Source: a bacterium
Lineage (GTDB): Bacteria; Electryoneota; RPQS01
Reading direction: 5' to 3'
DNA: 64,000 bases
Assembly: GCA_016721565.1 (NCBI GenBank)
Contig: JADKHW010000014.1
Coordinates: 1 to 64,000 of the forward strand
Below are positions 9,347 to 19,604 of this stretch, one piece after another (positions within the stretch are counted from its first letter, which is position 1; every line of letters starts with the position of its first letter). The translations under genes and the position numbers were made by a program. The notes below the pieces were generated by a model. The model worked only from the letters and a program-made list of their open reading frames with translations, was not told where the DNA came from and did not search any database.

Positions 9347-10513
9347 CTACACCGCCTCATACAGCTTCAACAATATCTCGTTTTCCACAAACCACCCTTC
9401 CGTCGTCAGCCGGAAATTAGCCGCATCAATCTCGCGCAAATGCTCAGGCAATAGCGTCGCCGCAGCCCACAACGCCCGCGCATGCTTGCCGCCCCACGCA
9501 AGATGACAATCGTCCCACAAAATCCCTTCCTTGCGTCTGAGCCTGACCGAAATCCACTCTTCCCATTGCTCGCGCTCGCTGTTCTGCCACTCGCGATCAA
9601 CACATGATTCATTCGCAATCACGCGCCGCTCGTATTCATGCAAATCCGCTACGTTGGCAAACCGTCTCGTCACACCGTCAAACGAATGCGCCGACGGCCC
9701 AAATCCTAAATACGGTTTTCCTTCCCAGTAAACTTGATTGTGTACCGAGCGAAATCCCGGCTTCGCAAAATTGGAAACTTCGTAATGCTCATATCCCGCT
9801 TGCTCAAGTTTTTCATGTGTGAGCAAATAGAGTTCCGCTTCAAAATCCTGCGAAAGCGGCTCCAACACTCCCTGCGCGTGCCATCTCCCGAACGGAGTCT
9901 GCTCGTGATATTCAAGATTATACAGCGAAACATGCTCCGGCTCGCACGCAAGTAGCTGCTCAATATCAGCCAGCCACTCGTCTTTTGTTTCGCCCGGCAG
10001 CCCAAAAATCAAATCCATCGAAAGATTTGTAAATCCCGCCGCTCGCGCATTCTTCACAGTCGTTAGAGTTTCATCTGCTGTGTGATCTCGATACAGCAAA
10101 TGCAGTTTTCGCTCTGAAAACGACTGTGCCCCGAGCGAAAGCCGATTCACTCCCACGTCACGCAACTGCTTAAGCCCTTCAAGCGTCAGCGTCCCCGGAT
10201 TGGCTTCCAGAGTCACCTCATATTTCCCATGTTCGCCATTCTGCGTTATTGCACTTAACAGACTCGCTAACTGCTCTGCGGAATGCAGCGATGGCGTTCC
10301 GCCCCCAAAATAAATTGATGTAATAAGTGAGTCAGCCCAACTCGATTCTCGAGCCAAAGTTGCCGATAACTCAGAGAGAATCAGTTCGCAAATCCGCGCC
10401 AAATCACCCCGTCTGGGGACCTTTTTGAAGAAGTCACAGTACGGGCAAAGCCGACGACAAAACGGAAGGTGTAGGTAGATTGCGACTGGCACTGCTCTTG
10501 CCTTATATGGCAT
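9347..10513 (-). CDS. hemW: Radical SAM family heme chaperone HemW
   Basis: The protein opens with the radical-SAM cluster motif LHLPFCRRLCPYCDFF (CxxxCxYC), followed by YFGGGTPSL, LEANPGTL, a conserved NRLSLGAQSF and MDLIFGLPGET. It carries the HNQVYW motif typical of HemW rather than the oxygen-independent oxidase HemN, and a C-terminal HemN-like domain (LRRKEGI, LTTEGWFVENEILLKL). HemW binds heme and a 4Fe-4S cluster and delivers heme to target proteins. Start placed at the ATG just before YKARAVPVAIYLHLPFC (10513), which gives the usual length of about 390; the open frame extends upstream without homology-like sequence. Intact, and divergent from the kinase gene. Confidence 0.92.
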   Translation of the reverse strand: MPYKARAVPVAIYLHLPFCRRLCPYCDFFKKVPRRGDLARICELILSELSATLARESSWADSLITSIYFGGGTPSLHSAEQLASLLSAITQNGEHGKYEVTLEANPGTLTLEGLKQLRDVGVNRLSLGAQSFSERKLHLLYRDHTADETLTTVKNARAAGFTNLSMDLIFGLPGETKDEWLADIEQLLACEPEHVSLYNLEYHEQTPFGRWHAQGVLEPLSQDFEAELYLLTHEKLEQAGYEHYEVSNFAKPGFRSVHNQVYWEGKPYLGFGPSAHSFDGVTRRFANVADLHEYERRVIANESCVDREWQNSEREQWEEWISVRLRRKEGILWDDCHLAWGGKHARALWAAATLLPEHLREIDAANFRLTTEGWFVENEILLKLYEAV

Positions 10514-10639
10514 ATGCGATGTAGGGTCTCGCATGCCATCGGTGTAACTAATTGTTTTATTTAACTCGGACTTAGCCACTTTTTTGGCTGGGGCAAAAGC
10601 ACCAGTCACACAGGCAAAGTCTGCCATTTTGAACTACGA

Positions 10640-12302
10640 ATGATCCCTGACCCCAAGAGTGCCGAACTGCAAAAGTCGGAGCTTGCCAGCAAGACCGGAC
10701 AGGAGAACTCCGCCCCGGTTTCGCCCGCCTCCTCTGACAGCGCAAAGCGGGCACGTGGGCTGGCCGGTTTGATCACCGGCCTCTTGGGACGGAACGGCCT
10801 CCAAAACGTCCGAAACGGGTGCTGGCGATCAACCACCTGAACTGCTCGACCTGCTGCTCGAAGGCCCCGATGCCATCATCGTTGTCCACTGCGAGCGCGG
10901 CGAAATCATCGAAGTCAGCAAGAAATTCTGTGAGTGGTCAGGCCGCACGCGTGACGAATTGCTCGACCGCTCCCTGCTGCTCTTCTTCCCTGACAGCGAA
11001 CGCAAAATCGTGCGCACGCTCTACGAAGATGCAGGCGCAGGCGGAGTCCACGTCGTAGAGATTACTCCGACAGATCCCAATGCCACACCTCGACTGATTG
11101 AATTTACAGCTCGCCGTTCCGACTCCGGAAACGGCGAGTTTGCTCTTTTAGTGGGCCGCGATGTCGGCGAACGCGCACTCTCCGAACGCTATCTCCGCAC
11201 CGAACGCGACCGCATGAATCTCTTCATTCGCGCCATGCGCGACGGTCTCGTGCTCCTCAACGTCAGCGGCGATATCGTCTATGTCAATCCCACGATGGAG
11301 ACGTTCTTCGAGTCGTATGAACTCGCCGTTGTCTGCCATCGCTGGATGAAAGAATTTACCAAAGACGACCGCTCTGATTTACAAGGCTTAACCTCCGCCT
11401 ACGGCGGCAAGACACTCAAGCTTGAGGCTGGTGACGGTCGCACATTCTTAGTCTCGCGCAGCTTCTTGTTTGAAACAGGCAAGCCCAGCCAAGTCATGCT
11501 GATGGCCAAAGACGTCACCGAGCAAGTGCTGATGGAAAAACAAAATCACATGCTCGAACTCGAACTCACACGCGAATCAAAACTCGCCGAGTTCGGTATG
11601 CTCGTCGCCGGTATCGCACACAATCTCAACGGCCCGCTCACTGGAATCTTGGGCCTCTGTGACTTGATGAAGATGCGCGGCACAGCGTCAACCGAAATCG
11701 AGCAAGTGCGCAAGCAAGCATCCGTCATGCGCGATCTGATAACCAACCTCTTGACCAAGTCGCGCAACGAAAGTGAAATCGAACCGCGCGAACTTGACGT
11801 GCGTGATATCATTGAAACCGAGCTGCGTTTCCTCGAAGGCAATCTGTTTTTCAAACATCAGATCACTCAGAACCTGCTAATTGCCGACGAGCTGCCGACC
11901 ATCTACGGTGTCTATATTGATCTCTCGCAGGTCATCGGCAATCTCGTGCGCAACGCCATTGACGCGATGTACGAATCGCCGAAGAAACACCTGACCGTAA
12001 AAGCCTATGTCCAAGAGCGCTATCTTGTTCTGCAAGTGGCTGACACCGGCTGCGGCATGTCGAAAGAAGTTCAAGCCCACATCTACGAGCCGTTCTTCAC
12101 CACGAAACCCAAGCAGCATGAAGCGTCCGACGGTGCTCCCGCCGGAACAGGCTTAGGCCTGTCATCGTCACGCGCCATTCTCGCACGCTACGGTGCCTTG
12201 CTCGATGTCGAATCAGAAGAAGGTCACGGCACCACCTTCACCGTCAGATTCCCCATCGGCAGAAAACCCGAGCTGCTCCCGCGCGGCGAACAACACCGCT
12301 AA
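10640..12302 (+). CDS. Soluble PAS-domain sensor histidine kinase (one frameshift)
   Basis: ATG 10640 encodes a polar N-terminus (MIPDPKSAELQKSELASKTG); after a single frameshift near 10800 a PAS domain begins (LLEGPDAIIVVHCERGEIIE, CEWSGRTRDELLDRSLLLFF), followed by a second PAS (MRDGLVLLNVSGDIVYVNPT) and a kinase core. The phosphoacceptor box is GMLVAGIAHNLNGPLTGILG, with the N-box NLVRNAIDAM, G1 VADTGCGMS, F-box FFTTK and G2 GTGLGLSSSRAI. No membrane segment is seen, so it should sense a cytoplasmic signal. No response regulator is adjacent: an orphan kinase. The hairpin at 12333 ends the gene. Confidence 0.88.
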
Positions 12303-12332
12303 ATGTAGCATCTCAGGCCTTAATAAACAACT

Positions 12333-12360
12333 AAACGGCGACCCATTTGGGTCGCCGTTT
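12333..12360. terminator. Bidirectional terminator after the histidine kinase
   Basis: 12-bp perfect stem (AAACGGCGACCC / GGGTCGCCGTTT), 4-base loop, followed by TTGTTTT on the plus strand; the A-rich 5' side serves the converging small membrane protein gene. Confidence 0.88.
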
Positions 12361-12368
12361 TTGTTTTG

Positions 12369-12674
12369 CTATTGGTTCTCGCTCTTCGGTGGTTCTTCAT
12401 GCCAACTACAGCGATGCCGCCAATTGGATCGCATCTGTTCGCGCTCTTCCGGTGTCAATTTCTCCCACCTGTGCCGCATAAAAGACGGCGGTCCGCAATG
12501 AAATCCCCCAAATAAAACTCTCGACAGCACAATCAATCCCAATGATTGCCAGTAACCGATCTGATTCGCGTTCAGCAAATCAGGAATAATCGCGTTCCAC
12601 AACAGCATCACCGCAAGCGCCGCCAAAAAAGCCAGCGGAACAAAGAAGAACGGGAAGAAGAAGGGTCGTTTCAT
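12369..12674 (-). CDS. Small two-helix membrane protein linked to an ECF sigma factor
   Basis: 101 residues: a basic start, two hydrophobic helices (FFFVPLAFLAALAVMLLW and WQSLGLIVLSRVLFGGF), then a charged tail with HRWEKLTPEEREQMRSNWRHR. Small proteins of this shape are common next to ECF sigma factor genes in FCB bacteria and are of unknown function. It lies 32 bases downstream of the sigma gene on the same strand, so it is likely co-transcribed and could act as a membrane-bound regulator or target of the sigma factor. That role is inference from position only. Confidence 0.75.
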   Translation of the reverse strand: MKRPFFFPFFFVPLAFLAALAVMLLWNAIIPDLLNANQIGYWQSLGLIVLSRVLFGGFHCGPPSFMRHRWEKLTPEEREQMRSNWRHRCSWHEEPPKSENQ

Positions 12675-12706
12675 ATTAGTTTATCCTCAAAATTGTTGTT
12701 TGTCTG

Positions 12707-13280
12707 TTAATCCTGCAAGTAATCATCGCGCATCACTGCCAGTCGCTTGCGCAGTTTTTGAACTGCATATCTCTTGCGCGAGATCAATGTCTTCGGATTC
12801 TCCCCTGTGCGCTTGGCTATTTCGTCAAATGTTAAGTCGTCAAATTCGTTCCACACAAACACGTCCTTCTGCTCCGGCGGCAATTCATCCAACGCGATCC
12901 AAAACTCTTCCCACATCAGCTCGCGCAGCGTTTCCGTTTCCGGTGTGTTCGGTTCGACAAACAGAATATCATCTAAGTGAGTTGTCGTCGTTTCCTTCAA
13001 GCTTCAGACTGCTGACCGACTCCGCTTTGCGTTTGCGTTTCTGGTCAATAATCTTCGACCGCGCTACTTTGTACAACCATGCTCCGAGTTCTTCAATCTG
13101 ATCCAAGTCCCCCACGCGGCTCAGTTGCAGCCACACGTCCTGCATCAGGTCCTCGGCATCGTCTTGACCCCGCACCCGCCCCCGAATAAACCCCATGAGC
13201 CGCCGCCCGTACGTCTGCACGGCAGCCACAATCCGGGTTTCCCGAACCGTACTCATTGTTGCGGTAGTAGCATCAGCCAT
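12707..13280 (-). CDS. ECF-family RNA polymerase sigma factor (one frameshift)
   Basis: Region 2 is clear in the first frame (YGRRLMGFIRGRV, DDAEDLMQDVWLQLSRV, LGAWLYKVARSKIIDQKRKR) and region 4 in the second (LDELPPEQKDVFVWNEFDDL, TFDEIAKRTGENPKTLISRK, RYAVQKLRKRL). The total span of 574 bases is three times 191 plus one, so a single inserted base near 12977 explains the break and restores EGNDDNSL-DDILFVE. Usual length for the family. Start is 13280 or the second Met at 13256. Forms a probable operon with the small membrane protein downstream. Confidence 0.87.
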
Positions 13281-13459
13281 ATGTCCAAGAAGACGACCAT
13301 AACCCTAAATTACTTTATTCCAACCCAGAAATCCAGCCAATTTGCGAGAGGCAGAGGTGGGTTGTAAACCAGTTGTTTTGCGTTTAATCCTAACAATTGA
13401 CGGAACAGGAGTATTTGATTATTAGGGAGTTGATTTTTTGGCTTGTGACACATGGTGCT

Positions 13460-13849
13460 TTATCGTCTGGACATTTGAACGCGCGTCAGAGTGAAGTGAA
13501 GACTCTCAAGCTGCTTGTAGATACGGGAATCGTAGCGGGAGATGCGCTCGAGGTGGTTCATAATAGAATTTGCTCCAAGCGGGAGTTTATGACTTTCAGA
13601 ACTTGCCATTTGCTCGAGCTTGTAGAGTCGAAACAGCCGGAAGTTCAGGATGGCGATTTTCTCGACAAACATCGCTTCCACCCTATTGATAGGCTTATAC
13701 TGTTCGAAGTAGAGCAAACGAATGTCCGCGAAGGCGGTTATTTCATCAGACTTAAGATTGCGGGTGAGCAGGAGATCGGTAGCATCAAGAGCGTGTTTGA
13801 GGGCGTTCGCAGATTGGCTCGCGGGGACGGGCAGCAAGGTGTTTTCCAT
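13460..13849 (-). CDS. Conserved hypothetical protein (NALKHxL-type)
   Basis: 129 residues. The N-terminus has SANALKHALDATDLLL, and the body continues with LLYFEQYKPINRVEAMFVEK and FRLYKLEQMA, then a helical tail with NHLERISRYDSRIYKQLESL. This matches a widespread, uncharacterised family whose members carry a sample-like N(A/S)xKHGLxA start, a bidentate (E/Q)Y(K/R)P element and a C-terminal YE/DxRIxRxL helix. Function unknown. The overlapping plus-strand frame at 13397-13894 has no such features and is taken as its shadow. Confidence 0.65.
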   Translation of the reverse strand: MENTLLPVPASQSANALKHALDATDLLLTRNLKSDEITAFADIRLLYFEQYKPINRVEAMFVEKIAILNFRLFRLYKLEQMASSESHKLPLGANSIMNHLERISRYDSRIYKQLESLHFTLTRVQMSRR

Positions 13850-13877
13850 GTTTTTATTGGGGTTAGTTTAAGAAAGG

Positions 13878-13892
13878 AGCCCGAAACGGGCT
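13878..13892. other. Short hairpin upstream of the LVIVD gene
   Basis: Perfect 6-bp inverted repeat (AGCCCG / CGGGCT) with an AAA loop in the promoter region shared by the divergent genes at 13460-13849 and 14025-15894. Operator or fortuitous. Confidence 0.3.
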
Positions 13893-14024
13893 AAGTAGCA
13901 GAATCTACAATATATGAACATTTGGGCAAAAAGTCAAGGGGGTCAACAAAGATTCTTGAATTTATTAGTTGCATTGAACTTAGGTCGTAGCTATCTTATA
14001 AAATACAAGGTGCAAGAAATTCAA

Positions 14025-15894
14025 ATGAAGCTACTCCTCATCTTATTGACCTTAATCACGGCGGCACATGCAGACGACAGTTTGAATGTGTCGCGGATAG
14101 GTCGTGTATCGAATTGGTCAGCGGTGACGAGTGTCTTGATAGAAGATTCGATTGCGTATACGCTAACTCGTTCCACTGGTCTACATATTTTGAACATTGC
14201 GAATCCACGCGATCCGAAAGAAATTAGCGTTGTTCCGATTAGTGTGCTGGCAAATCGTTGCTCCAAATCAGATTCACTGATTTATGTTGCTGCAATGAGT
14301 CATGGGCTTGTGTGCATTAATGTTGCAAACATACTTAGTCCAACCATTATCAGTACCTATGCCACTCCCAGCAATGCAATAGATGTTGCCGTAGTTGGAT
14401 CATATGCGTATGTCGTGGACGTGTTAGGCGGATTACGAGTAATTGATATTTCAAACCCCTATTTGCCGAATGAAATTGGGTCTCTCGACACACCGGGTGA
14501 AGCCCACGCAATCGACATAGTTGACACGTTAGCCTATCTTGCAATCGCCAGTGGCGGACTCTGGACTGTGAATATTTCTGATCCTGCCAACCCCGTTCAT
14601 TTAGGATCTCTTCCGCCGTATTGTCAAGACGTTGTTGTACAAGGAAATTACGCGTACTTGGCTCTTATGGTCAGCGGCTTATGGATCGTTGATATTTCCA
14701 ATCCGTTCGCACCGCAACTGACGAGTACGTTTAATACCCCGGGCTACGTTGAGGCGGTGGATGTTTCTGGCAACTACCTATATGTGGCGGACGGTTATAC
14801 CGGCGTTCGCGTCCTAGATGTAAGCGATCCAGCAAATCCAATCAGCGTTTCAGCTCTTGGATCCGGCATTGAATCCCACAGCATAGACGTGTTTGCGTAT
14901 GGAGAGGTTTTGGCGGTTGCGGATAATGCGGGTGGGACTTGGTTTGTTGACATAGAAACTCCGCAATCGCCGACAACTCTCAGCCGATTCATGGGAATTG
15001 TGAACGGCAAAACGCTGGAAGTTGTTGACGACTTTGCGGTTATAGCAGATAACAGCTTAGGTGCAATATTGATTGATGTTTCTGATCCAACGACTCCCTC
15101 CATTCGAGATTTTGATGACTACTATGGATATGCAACTGGCTTGGCAAGCGAGGACGGGTCATTCTTTGTAACCGATGATGGAGGGCTGCTGTCCATTCTC
15201 CAAGTTTCGGATTCTGGGAATTTCCAAACTGTCCATAGAGAAGACTTAGGTAGTGAATGCTTTTTTCAGTGTACCGTCAACTCCTATGGGATTGGATGTT
15301 GACGGGCACTACTGCTACCTAATCAGCTATAATAGCAGGATGTGGATATACGACCTATCTGATTTATCCGAGCCTGTGCTTGTCAGTACAAGTAACGCTC
15401 CCACAGAAAGCAGAAGTATCAAGGTCAGGAATAACTACGCGTTTATCGCGTCCGACGCCGGACAATTGTATATCAAAGATGTCAGCAATCCTTCAAGCCC
15501 AACTCCAGCCGGTTACTACAGCACCGGAATTCCGATGAAAGAAATCGAGTTCAAGGGCTGTTACGGTTATGTTGTCGAATCAACCGGAATGTCCGTTTAT
15601 GACCTTTCTCATTTCATTCCTTGCGGCCAGCCTCGCGCACCTGAGAATGTATTGATTGAGTACGAGCAAGCATCCGGGCGAGTCCGGTTGTCTTGGCATC
15701 CTGTTGAAGAAAGTGTCGAGGGTCTTCCGATAACAGTTGATCGATATGTAGTCTACGAAAGCCGTGACTATGGGAGTGGCGAGTGGATTGAAATTGGTGT
15801 ACCGACTCCCTCTACGGCAACAGAGTTCTTTGTAGGGGGATTAAGCACAGGCGGAGTCTTCTATCAAATTATAGCCGAAGTGGATAGCTGGTAG
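14025..15894 (+). CDS. Secreted LVIVD-repeat beta-propeller protein (one frameshift)
   Basis: The start at 14025 gives a clean signal peptide (MKLLLILLTLITAAHA). The body holds about twelve LVIVD repeats of some 42 residues, each ending in a variant of G(L/V)xxIDxSNPxxP (GLRVIDISNPYLP, GLWIVDISNPFAP, GVRVLDVSDPANP, GAILIDVSDPTTP, QLYIKDVSNPSSP), enough for one or two propellers. The C-terminus is an FN3-like domain (ASGRVRLSWHPVEES, VDRYVVYESRDY). The two frames join at a run of six T at 15261-15266, a typical indel error site. There is no C-terminal sorting domain. Predicted to be periplasmic or secreted; LVIVD proteins have no general assigned function. Confidence 0.83.
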
Positions 15895-15933
15895 AAAGTT
15901 TGGGGACGGACAACTATTTTGAATTGTGAAAAT

Positions 15934-15953
15934 GCCTCGCTGATTTGCGGGGC
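15934..15953 (+). terminator. Terminator of the LVIVD gene
   Basis: GCCTCGC / GCGGGGC stem with a TGATTT loop and one G-T pair, followed by a run of seven T. Confidence 0.8.
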
Positions 15954-15990
15954 GTTTTTTTGTTTCGGGTTCCGGCTGGGTTGCGGCGGA

Positions 15991-16076
15991 CCTTAACCCG
16001 GCTCGGCGATGGTGGGTGCGCGGTGCGAAAATTTTTTTAGCGGCTTGGGGCGGGCGGATTGCCATCCGCCCCTACA
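15991..16076 (+). repeat. Intergenic direct repeat, copy A, ending in a palindrome plus CTACA
   Basis: About 86 bases, starting CCTTAACCCGGCTCGGCGAT and ending with the palindrome GGGCGGAT-TGCC-ATCCGCCC followed by CTACA. Copy B lies 173 bases further on. Confidence 0.8.
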
Positions 16077-16163
16077 GGGAAGGCAGGTAGCCGGAGCGAG
16101 ATTGTATACAATTGAGAACGCGGGGGTTGGCGGGTGTGATGGGGGTTTTGGTTGGGCGGCTGG

Positions 16164-16250
16164 CCTTAACCCGGCTCGGCGATGGTGGGGTTCGCGGCGC
16201 GGAAAGTTTTTGAGCGGCTCGGGACGGGCGGATTGCCATCCGCCCCTACA
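16164..16250 (+). repeat. Intergenic direct repeat, copy B
   Basis: About 87 bases, nearly identical to copy A at both ends with a more variable middle. It ends with the same palindrome (16226-16245) and CTACA. Together the copies fill most of the gene-free interval 15895-16399. Confidence 0.8.
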
Positions 16251-16348
16251 TAGTCATTATGGCTTACCCTATAATAATCAATAACAACCGTTCCGATTTT
16301 GTCAGGATTCAGCGCAGATTCTGAATTTACATCCCTTGGTTAAACTTC

Positions 16349-16368
16349 TTGACACCCCCTCGTGTCAA
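16349..16368. promoter_or_regulatory. Inverted repeat upstream of the Met/His-rich gene
   Basis: TTGACAC, 6 bases, GTGTCAA: a perfect 7-bp inverted repeat, 31 bases before the start codon. It overlaps a TTGACA-like -35 element, so it could be an operator. No regulator is assigned. Confidence 0.4.
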
Positions 16369-16399
16369 ACCTACAGAAACCCGAAAAGGAGTGGGATCC

Positions 16400-16924
16400 A
16401 TGAGATATAGAGTGATTGGCCTGGCTGTGTTAGGCGGTCTTCTGTTGGCCTCAAGCGTGCTGGCGAAACCGTATGACCCCGAACGCTCCGCCCCCCAAGG
16501 CGATAACCAATGGCGCGGCGAATGCGGCAACGGCCCGTGCATGCATCAACAAGAAATGATGAAACACCGACAGATGGCCCGCGAACTTCGCCACGAAGCA
16601 CGCATGCACCGCCGGATGGCCAGAATGCACGCGCGCGGCTGCTGTCCTGAGCAATTTGGCCCCGGGATGGGATTTGGTGGCCCGATGGGACCTGAAATGA
16701 GACACGAGATGAGACGCGAACGCCGTCACGCAATGCAACAGGAGATGTTCGGAACACCGGGAATGAACCCTGATTTCCCGATGGCACCGCCGCCCTTTGC
16801 ACGCGAACGGATGCAGCTTCGCCAAGAGCAATTTGGTCCGGAGATGAACCCTGATCGTCCGATGGGCCAGCCACCACAGCACATGCGCTTCCGCGACGGA
16901 ATGAAACACCCGCGTGCGCTCTGA
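16400..16924 (+). CDS. Small exported Met/His/Arg-rich protein
   Basis: Start chosen at ATG 16400, which follows AAAAGGAG and gives a signal peptide (MRYRVIGLAVLGGLLLASSVLA). The mature protein of about 150 residues is unusual: Met, His and Arg dominate (MHQQEMMKHRQMARELRHEA, MHRRMARMHARGCC), then Met/Pro/Gly-rich segments (FGPGMGFGGPMGPEMRHEM) and two near-repeats of xxGxxMNPDxPMxxPP. The composition suggests copper or other soft-metal binding in the periplasm, by analogy with Met/His-rich exported proteins; no family is recognised. It is followed 31 bases later by another exported protein. Confidence 0.75.
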   Translation: MRYRVIGLAVLGGLLLASSVLAKPYDPERSAPQGDNQWRGECGNGPCMHQQEMMKHRQMARELRHEARMHRRMARMHARGCCPEQFGPGMGFGGPMGPEMRHEMRRERRHAMQQEMFGTPGMNPDFPMAPPPFARERMQLRQEQFGPEMNPDRPMGQPPQHMRFRDGMKHPRAL

Positions 16925-16955
16925 TAAGCTTGGAATTTTGACTGAGGGAAATACA

Positions 16956-17813
16956 ATGAAGAAGACTTTACTACTCACAAGCTTGCTGGGAATGTTGCTG
17001 ATCGCAACCACCGCGCAAGCTCGACACAACGACGGATACCTTGACCGCATTCGCATCGAAGGCCGCATTGAATCCATTCGCGGACAGATCGCCTACGTCG
17101 AAGACGACTGCGGCGCGACGTTCCGCGTGCACCTCGGCCCGGCGTGGTATTGGGATGACCACGACTACTACCTGCGCAGCGGCATGTGGGTGAGCATCGT
17201 GGCGTGGCAAGATCCCGATGACGACTACTGCTATGCCGGAGAAATTCGCGGACGCGATTTCTGTTACGACCTGTGTGACAGCCGCGGCTATCCGCGTTGG
17301 CAAAACGAGAGCGATTGCTACGTTGATTGGCGGCCTACTCGCTCGTTCTTCAGCATCTGCTTCGTGATTAACACCCGCCCGGCTTGGTACTGCGAATCTC
17401 CGCGCTACCATGGCCGCTACCGCGACGGTTGCGACAACGACCGCAGACGCTGGCATCGTGACGACCGCGATCACGACCGACACGGCGGCAGGCGCTGGGA
17501 TAACGACGACAACAACGGCAACACACGCGAAGGCCGTCGGCATGTAAGCGATGGCAACAGCCCGGGAAGTAATCCGCCTGCAGGTGGCTCAGGCTACAAC
17601 CAAATCGAGAAACCGCGCGACAACGGTGGCCGCAACGACAAACCGGGTGGACAGATTCAAGTCCAGAAACCCCGCAATGACGGCGGTAGCAAGCCGAATG
17701 TCTCGAAATCTCGTGAATACAGCAGCAGTAGCAAGCCAAGCCGCAGTAACAACGTCACGAAGCCCAGCCGCACCGAAAAGTCCAAGACCACCAAGACATG
17801 GGCGCGCAAGTAA
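16956..17813 (+). CDS. Exported protein with OB-fold-like domain and disordered basic tail
   Basis: Start at ATG 16956 (after GAGGGAAA) gives a signal peptide (MKKTLLLTSLLGMLLIATTA). Residues about 30-95 form a small beta-barrel-like domain of the pattern GRIESIRGQIAYVEDDCGAT ... VHLGPAWYWDDHDYYLRSGM ... VSIVAWQDPDDDYCYAGEIR, seen in small exported OB-fold proteins. A Cys-containing segment follows, then a long Asp/Arg/His-rich low-complexity region and a Lys/Ser/Pro-rich C-terminus. Function unknown. Probably co-transcribed with the Met/His-rich gene upstream; a terminator follows at 17835. Confidence 0.75.
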   Translation: MKKTLLLTSLLGMLLIATTAQARHNDGYLDRIRIEGRIESIRGQIAYVEDDCGATFRVHLGPAWYWDDHDYYLRSGMWVSIVAWQDPDDDYCYAGEIRGRDFCYDLCDSRGYPRWQNESDCYVDWRPTRSFFSICFVINTRPAWYCESPRYHGRYRDGCDNDRRRWHRDDRDHDRHGGRRWDNDDNNGNTREGRRHVSDGNSPGSNPPAGGSGYNQIEKPRDNGGRNDKPGGQIQVQKPRNDGGSKPNVSKSREYSSSSKPSRSNNVTKPSRTEKSKTTKTWARK

Positions 17814-17834
17814 GCAATTGCCTGAGCGAATGTT

Positions 17835-17860
17835 CAAAGGCGACTGAAAAGTCGCCTTTG
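17835..17860 (+). terminator. Terminator of the 16400-17813 gene pair
   Basis: Perfect 11-bp stem (CAAAGGCGACT / AGTCGCCTTTG) with a GAAA loop, followed by T-rich bases. Confidence 0.85.
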
Positions 17861-17946
17861 TGTGTTATTTGGAGTTGCAATTTAAGCTTAGCCCCAATAT
17901 CTTGAGGGTGGGTCCCGCACATCACATCTGCCACCGGAGGTCTCCC

Positions 17947-19601
17947 GTGCAGTTCATCGTCCTCATCCTGCTTGCCCTCACAGCAAGCGTGACCCACGCC
18001 GCGATTCGACGTGTGCCCCAAGATTACGCCACGATTCAGGCCGCAATTCTCGCCACACAAGACCACGACACCGTGCTTGTGGCTGAAGGAACCTACGTCG
18101 AGAACTTCGACTTCCGTGGTCACAACATCGTGGTCGGCAGCGAGTTTGTGGTTGACGGAAATATCGACCACATTCCCAACACGATTCTCGACGGCAGTCA
18201 ACCTGCGAATAGTGATACGGGCAGCGTGGTGCGTATCATCAGCGGTGAAGACTCGACGACCGCGTTAATCGGCTTCTCGATTACGGGCGGAACGGGAACG
18301 AAATTCCGCGATCAATCGGACAATTTGTGGTATGTTGAAGGCGGCGGCGTGATTATCGAAAATTCCGATCCGCTGATTGCGTTCAACGTCATCGTGAACA
18401 ACAGCGCCACTCGTCAACCTGCCGGAACACAAAGCGCGGGTGGTGGCGGGATTCGCTACGGCTACTGTTCACCGAAGATTCACAACAACGTCATCCTGCA
18501 AAATTCCGGCAAGTACGGCGGCGGTATCGTCAGCTTCTTTGCCGACGGCGACATTCGTAATAACGTGATTGCCAATAACGATGGCGGTCAAGCTTACGGT
18601 GGCGGCGGATTGTGGATCGGTGGAGCGGGGCATTCGACCACGCTGATCAACAACACCATCGGCGGCAATGAAAGGGCTTGACCGGCGGCGGTATTCGATT
18701 GTTCGCGGGAGTGCTGAATGGTCACAGGAACATCATTTGGGGAAACAAGGCCAACAGCGGATCAGATCAAATTGGCGGAACTGCGGGCAACATCCATCTT
18801 GACTACAGTTGCGTGGAGGTGGATCTCGATGGAACAGGCAAATCTTCTTTACCCAGAGTTCCGACCACAAAATCTTAGGCTTAGCGCCGAATCACCTTGC
18901 ATCAATTCCGGCAGTCCAGAACCAGCATGGAATGACCCTGACGGACGCGCAACGATATCGGTTGCTATGGTGGTCCGGGACGCACATGAATCGATTTCGG
19001 CGAACCTGAGATCGTCCTGCCCTGTTAACTTGATAGAGTTCGATGGCATCTTGGAGCGCAGACTTTCCGTATGAAAATCGAGGGTCAGTGCCGGTTACGA
19101 TTGACAGTATCGCATGGTTTAATCATTTGCTCCGGCTCAACTTTACTGTGACCTGATTATACCACGATTCCGCCTGTCTTGAAAGATACTGTTACTATTC
19201 AGCGCAATGCCTGGGAAGGCGAAGCAATGCCGTTTGTTGACACGCTTATTAATTTACCACAACGCGGCGAACCAGAATCCCTGGGTGGTACCGATTACTT
19301 TGAACCATCGGACGCAAGTCCTTCGCCAGGCGTTCCCTTCGACTTCGCTTTGCATTCGGCTTATCCTAATCCGTTTAATCCGTCAACTACGATTGCGTTT
19401 GCACTGCCTTCTGAGCAGTTGGTGAAGATTGCAATTCACGACATACAGGGCCGCGAAGTGGCGCAGCTTGTGAACAGCAGGCTCTCTGCGGGAGAGCACG
19501 TTGTCGAGTGGAATGCGAGTCGATTTGCAAGTGGAACTTACTTTGCCACACTGCATGCGGGGAAGTGGCAAGCTCAAACTAAACTCACCTTGTTGAAATA
19601 G
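17947..19601 (+). CDS. Secreted right-handed beta-helix protein with C-terminal sorting domain (frameshifted)
   Basis: GTG 17947 follows a consensus GGAGG by 6 bases and gives a signal peptide (MQFIVLILLALTASVTHA) directly before the characteristic parallel-beta-helix opening IRRVPQDYATIQAAILATQD ... DTVLVAEGTYVENFDFRG. Repeats continue through SPKIHNNVILQNSGKYGGGI and FADGDIRNNVIANNDGGQAY. After breaks near 18680, 18850-18960, 19020 and 19160 the helix ends with SPCINSGSPEPAWNDPDG, a classic terminal coil, and a sorting domain (AYPNPFNPSTTIAFALPSE, IHDIQGREVAQLVN, QTKLTLLK). Predicted to be surface-exposed, perhaps polysaccharide-interacting. Intact except for the 18.68-19.18 kb stretch. Confidence 0.8.
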
Positions 19602-19604
19602 CCT

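Noticed and set aside
13397..13894. 165-residue plus-strand frame
   Set aside because: It is antisense to a minus-strand protein with a recognisable NALKHxL family pattern and has no motif of its own.
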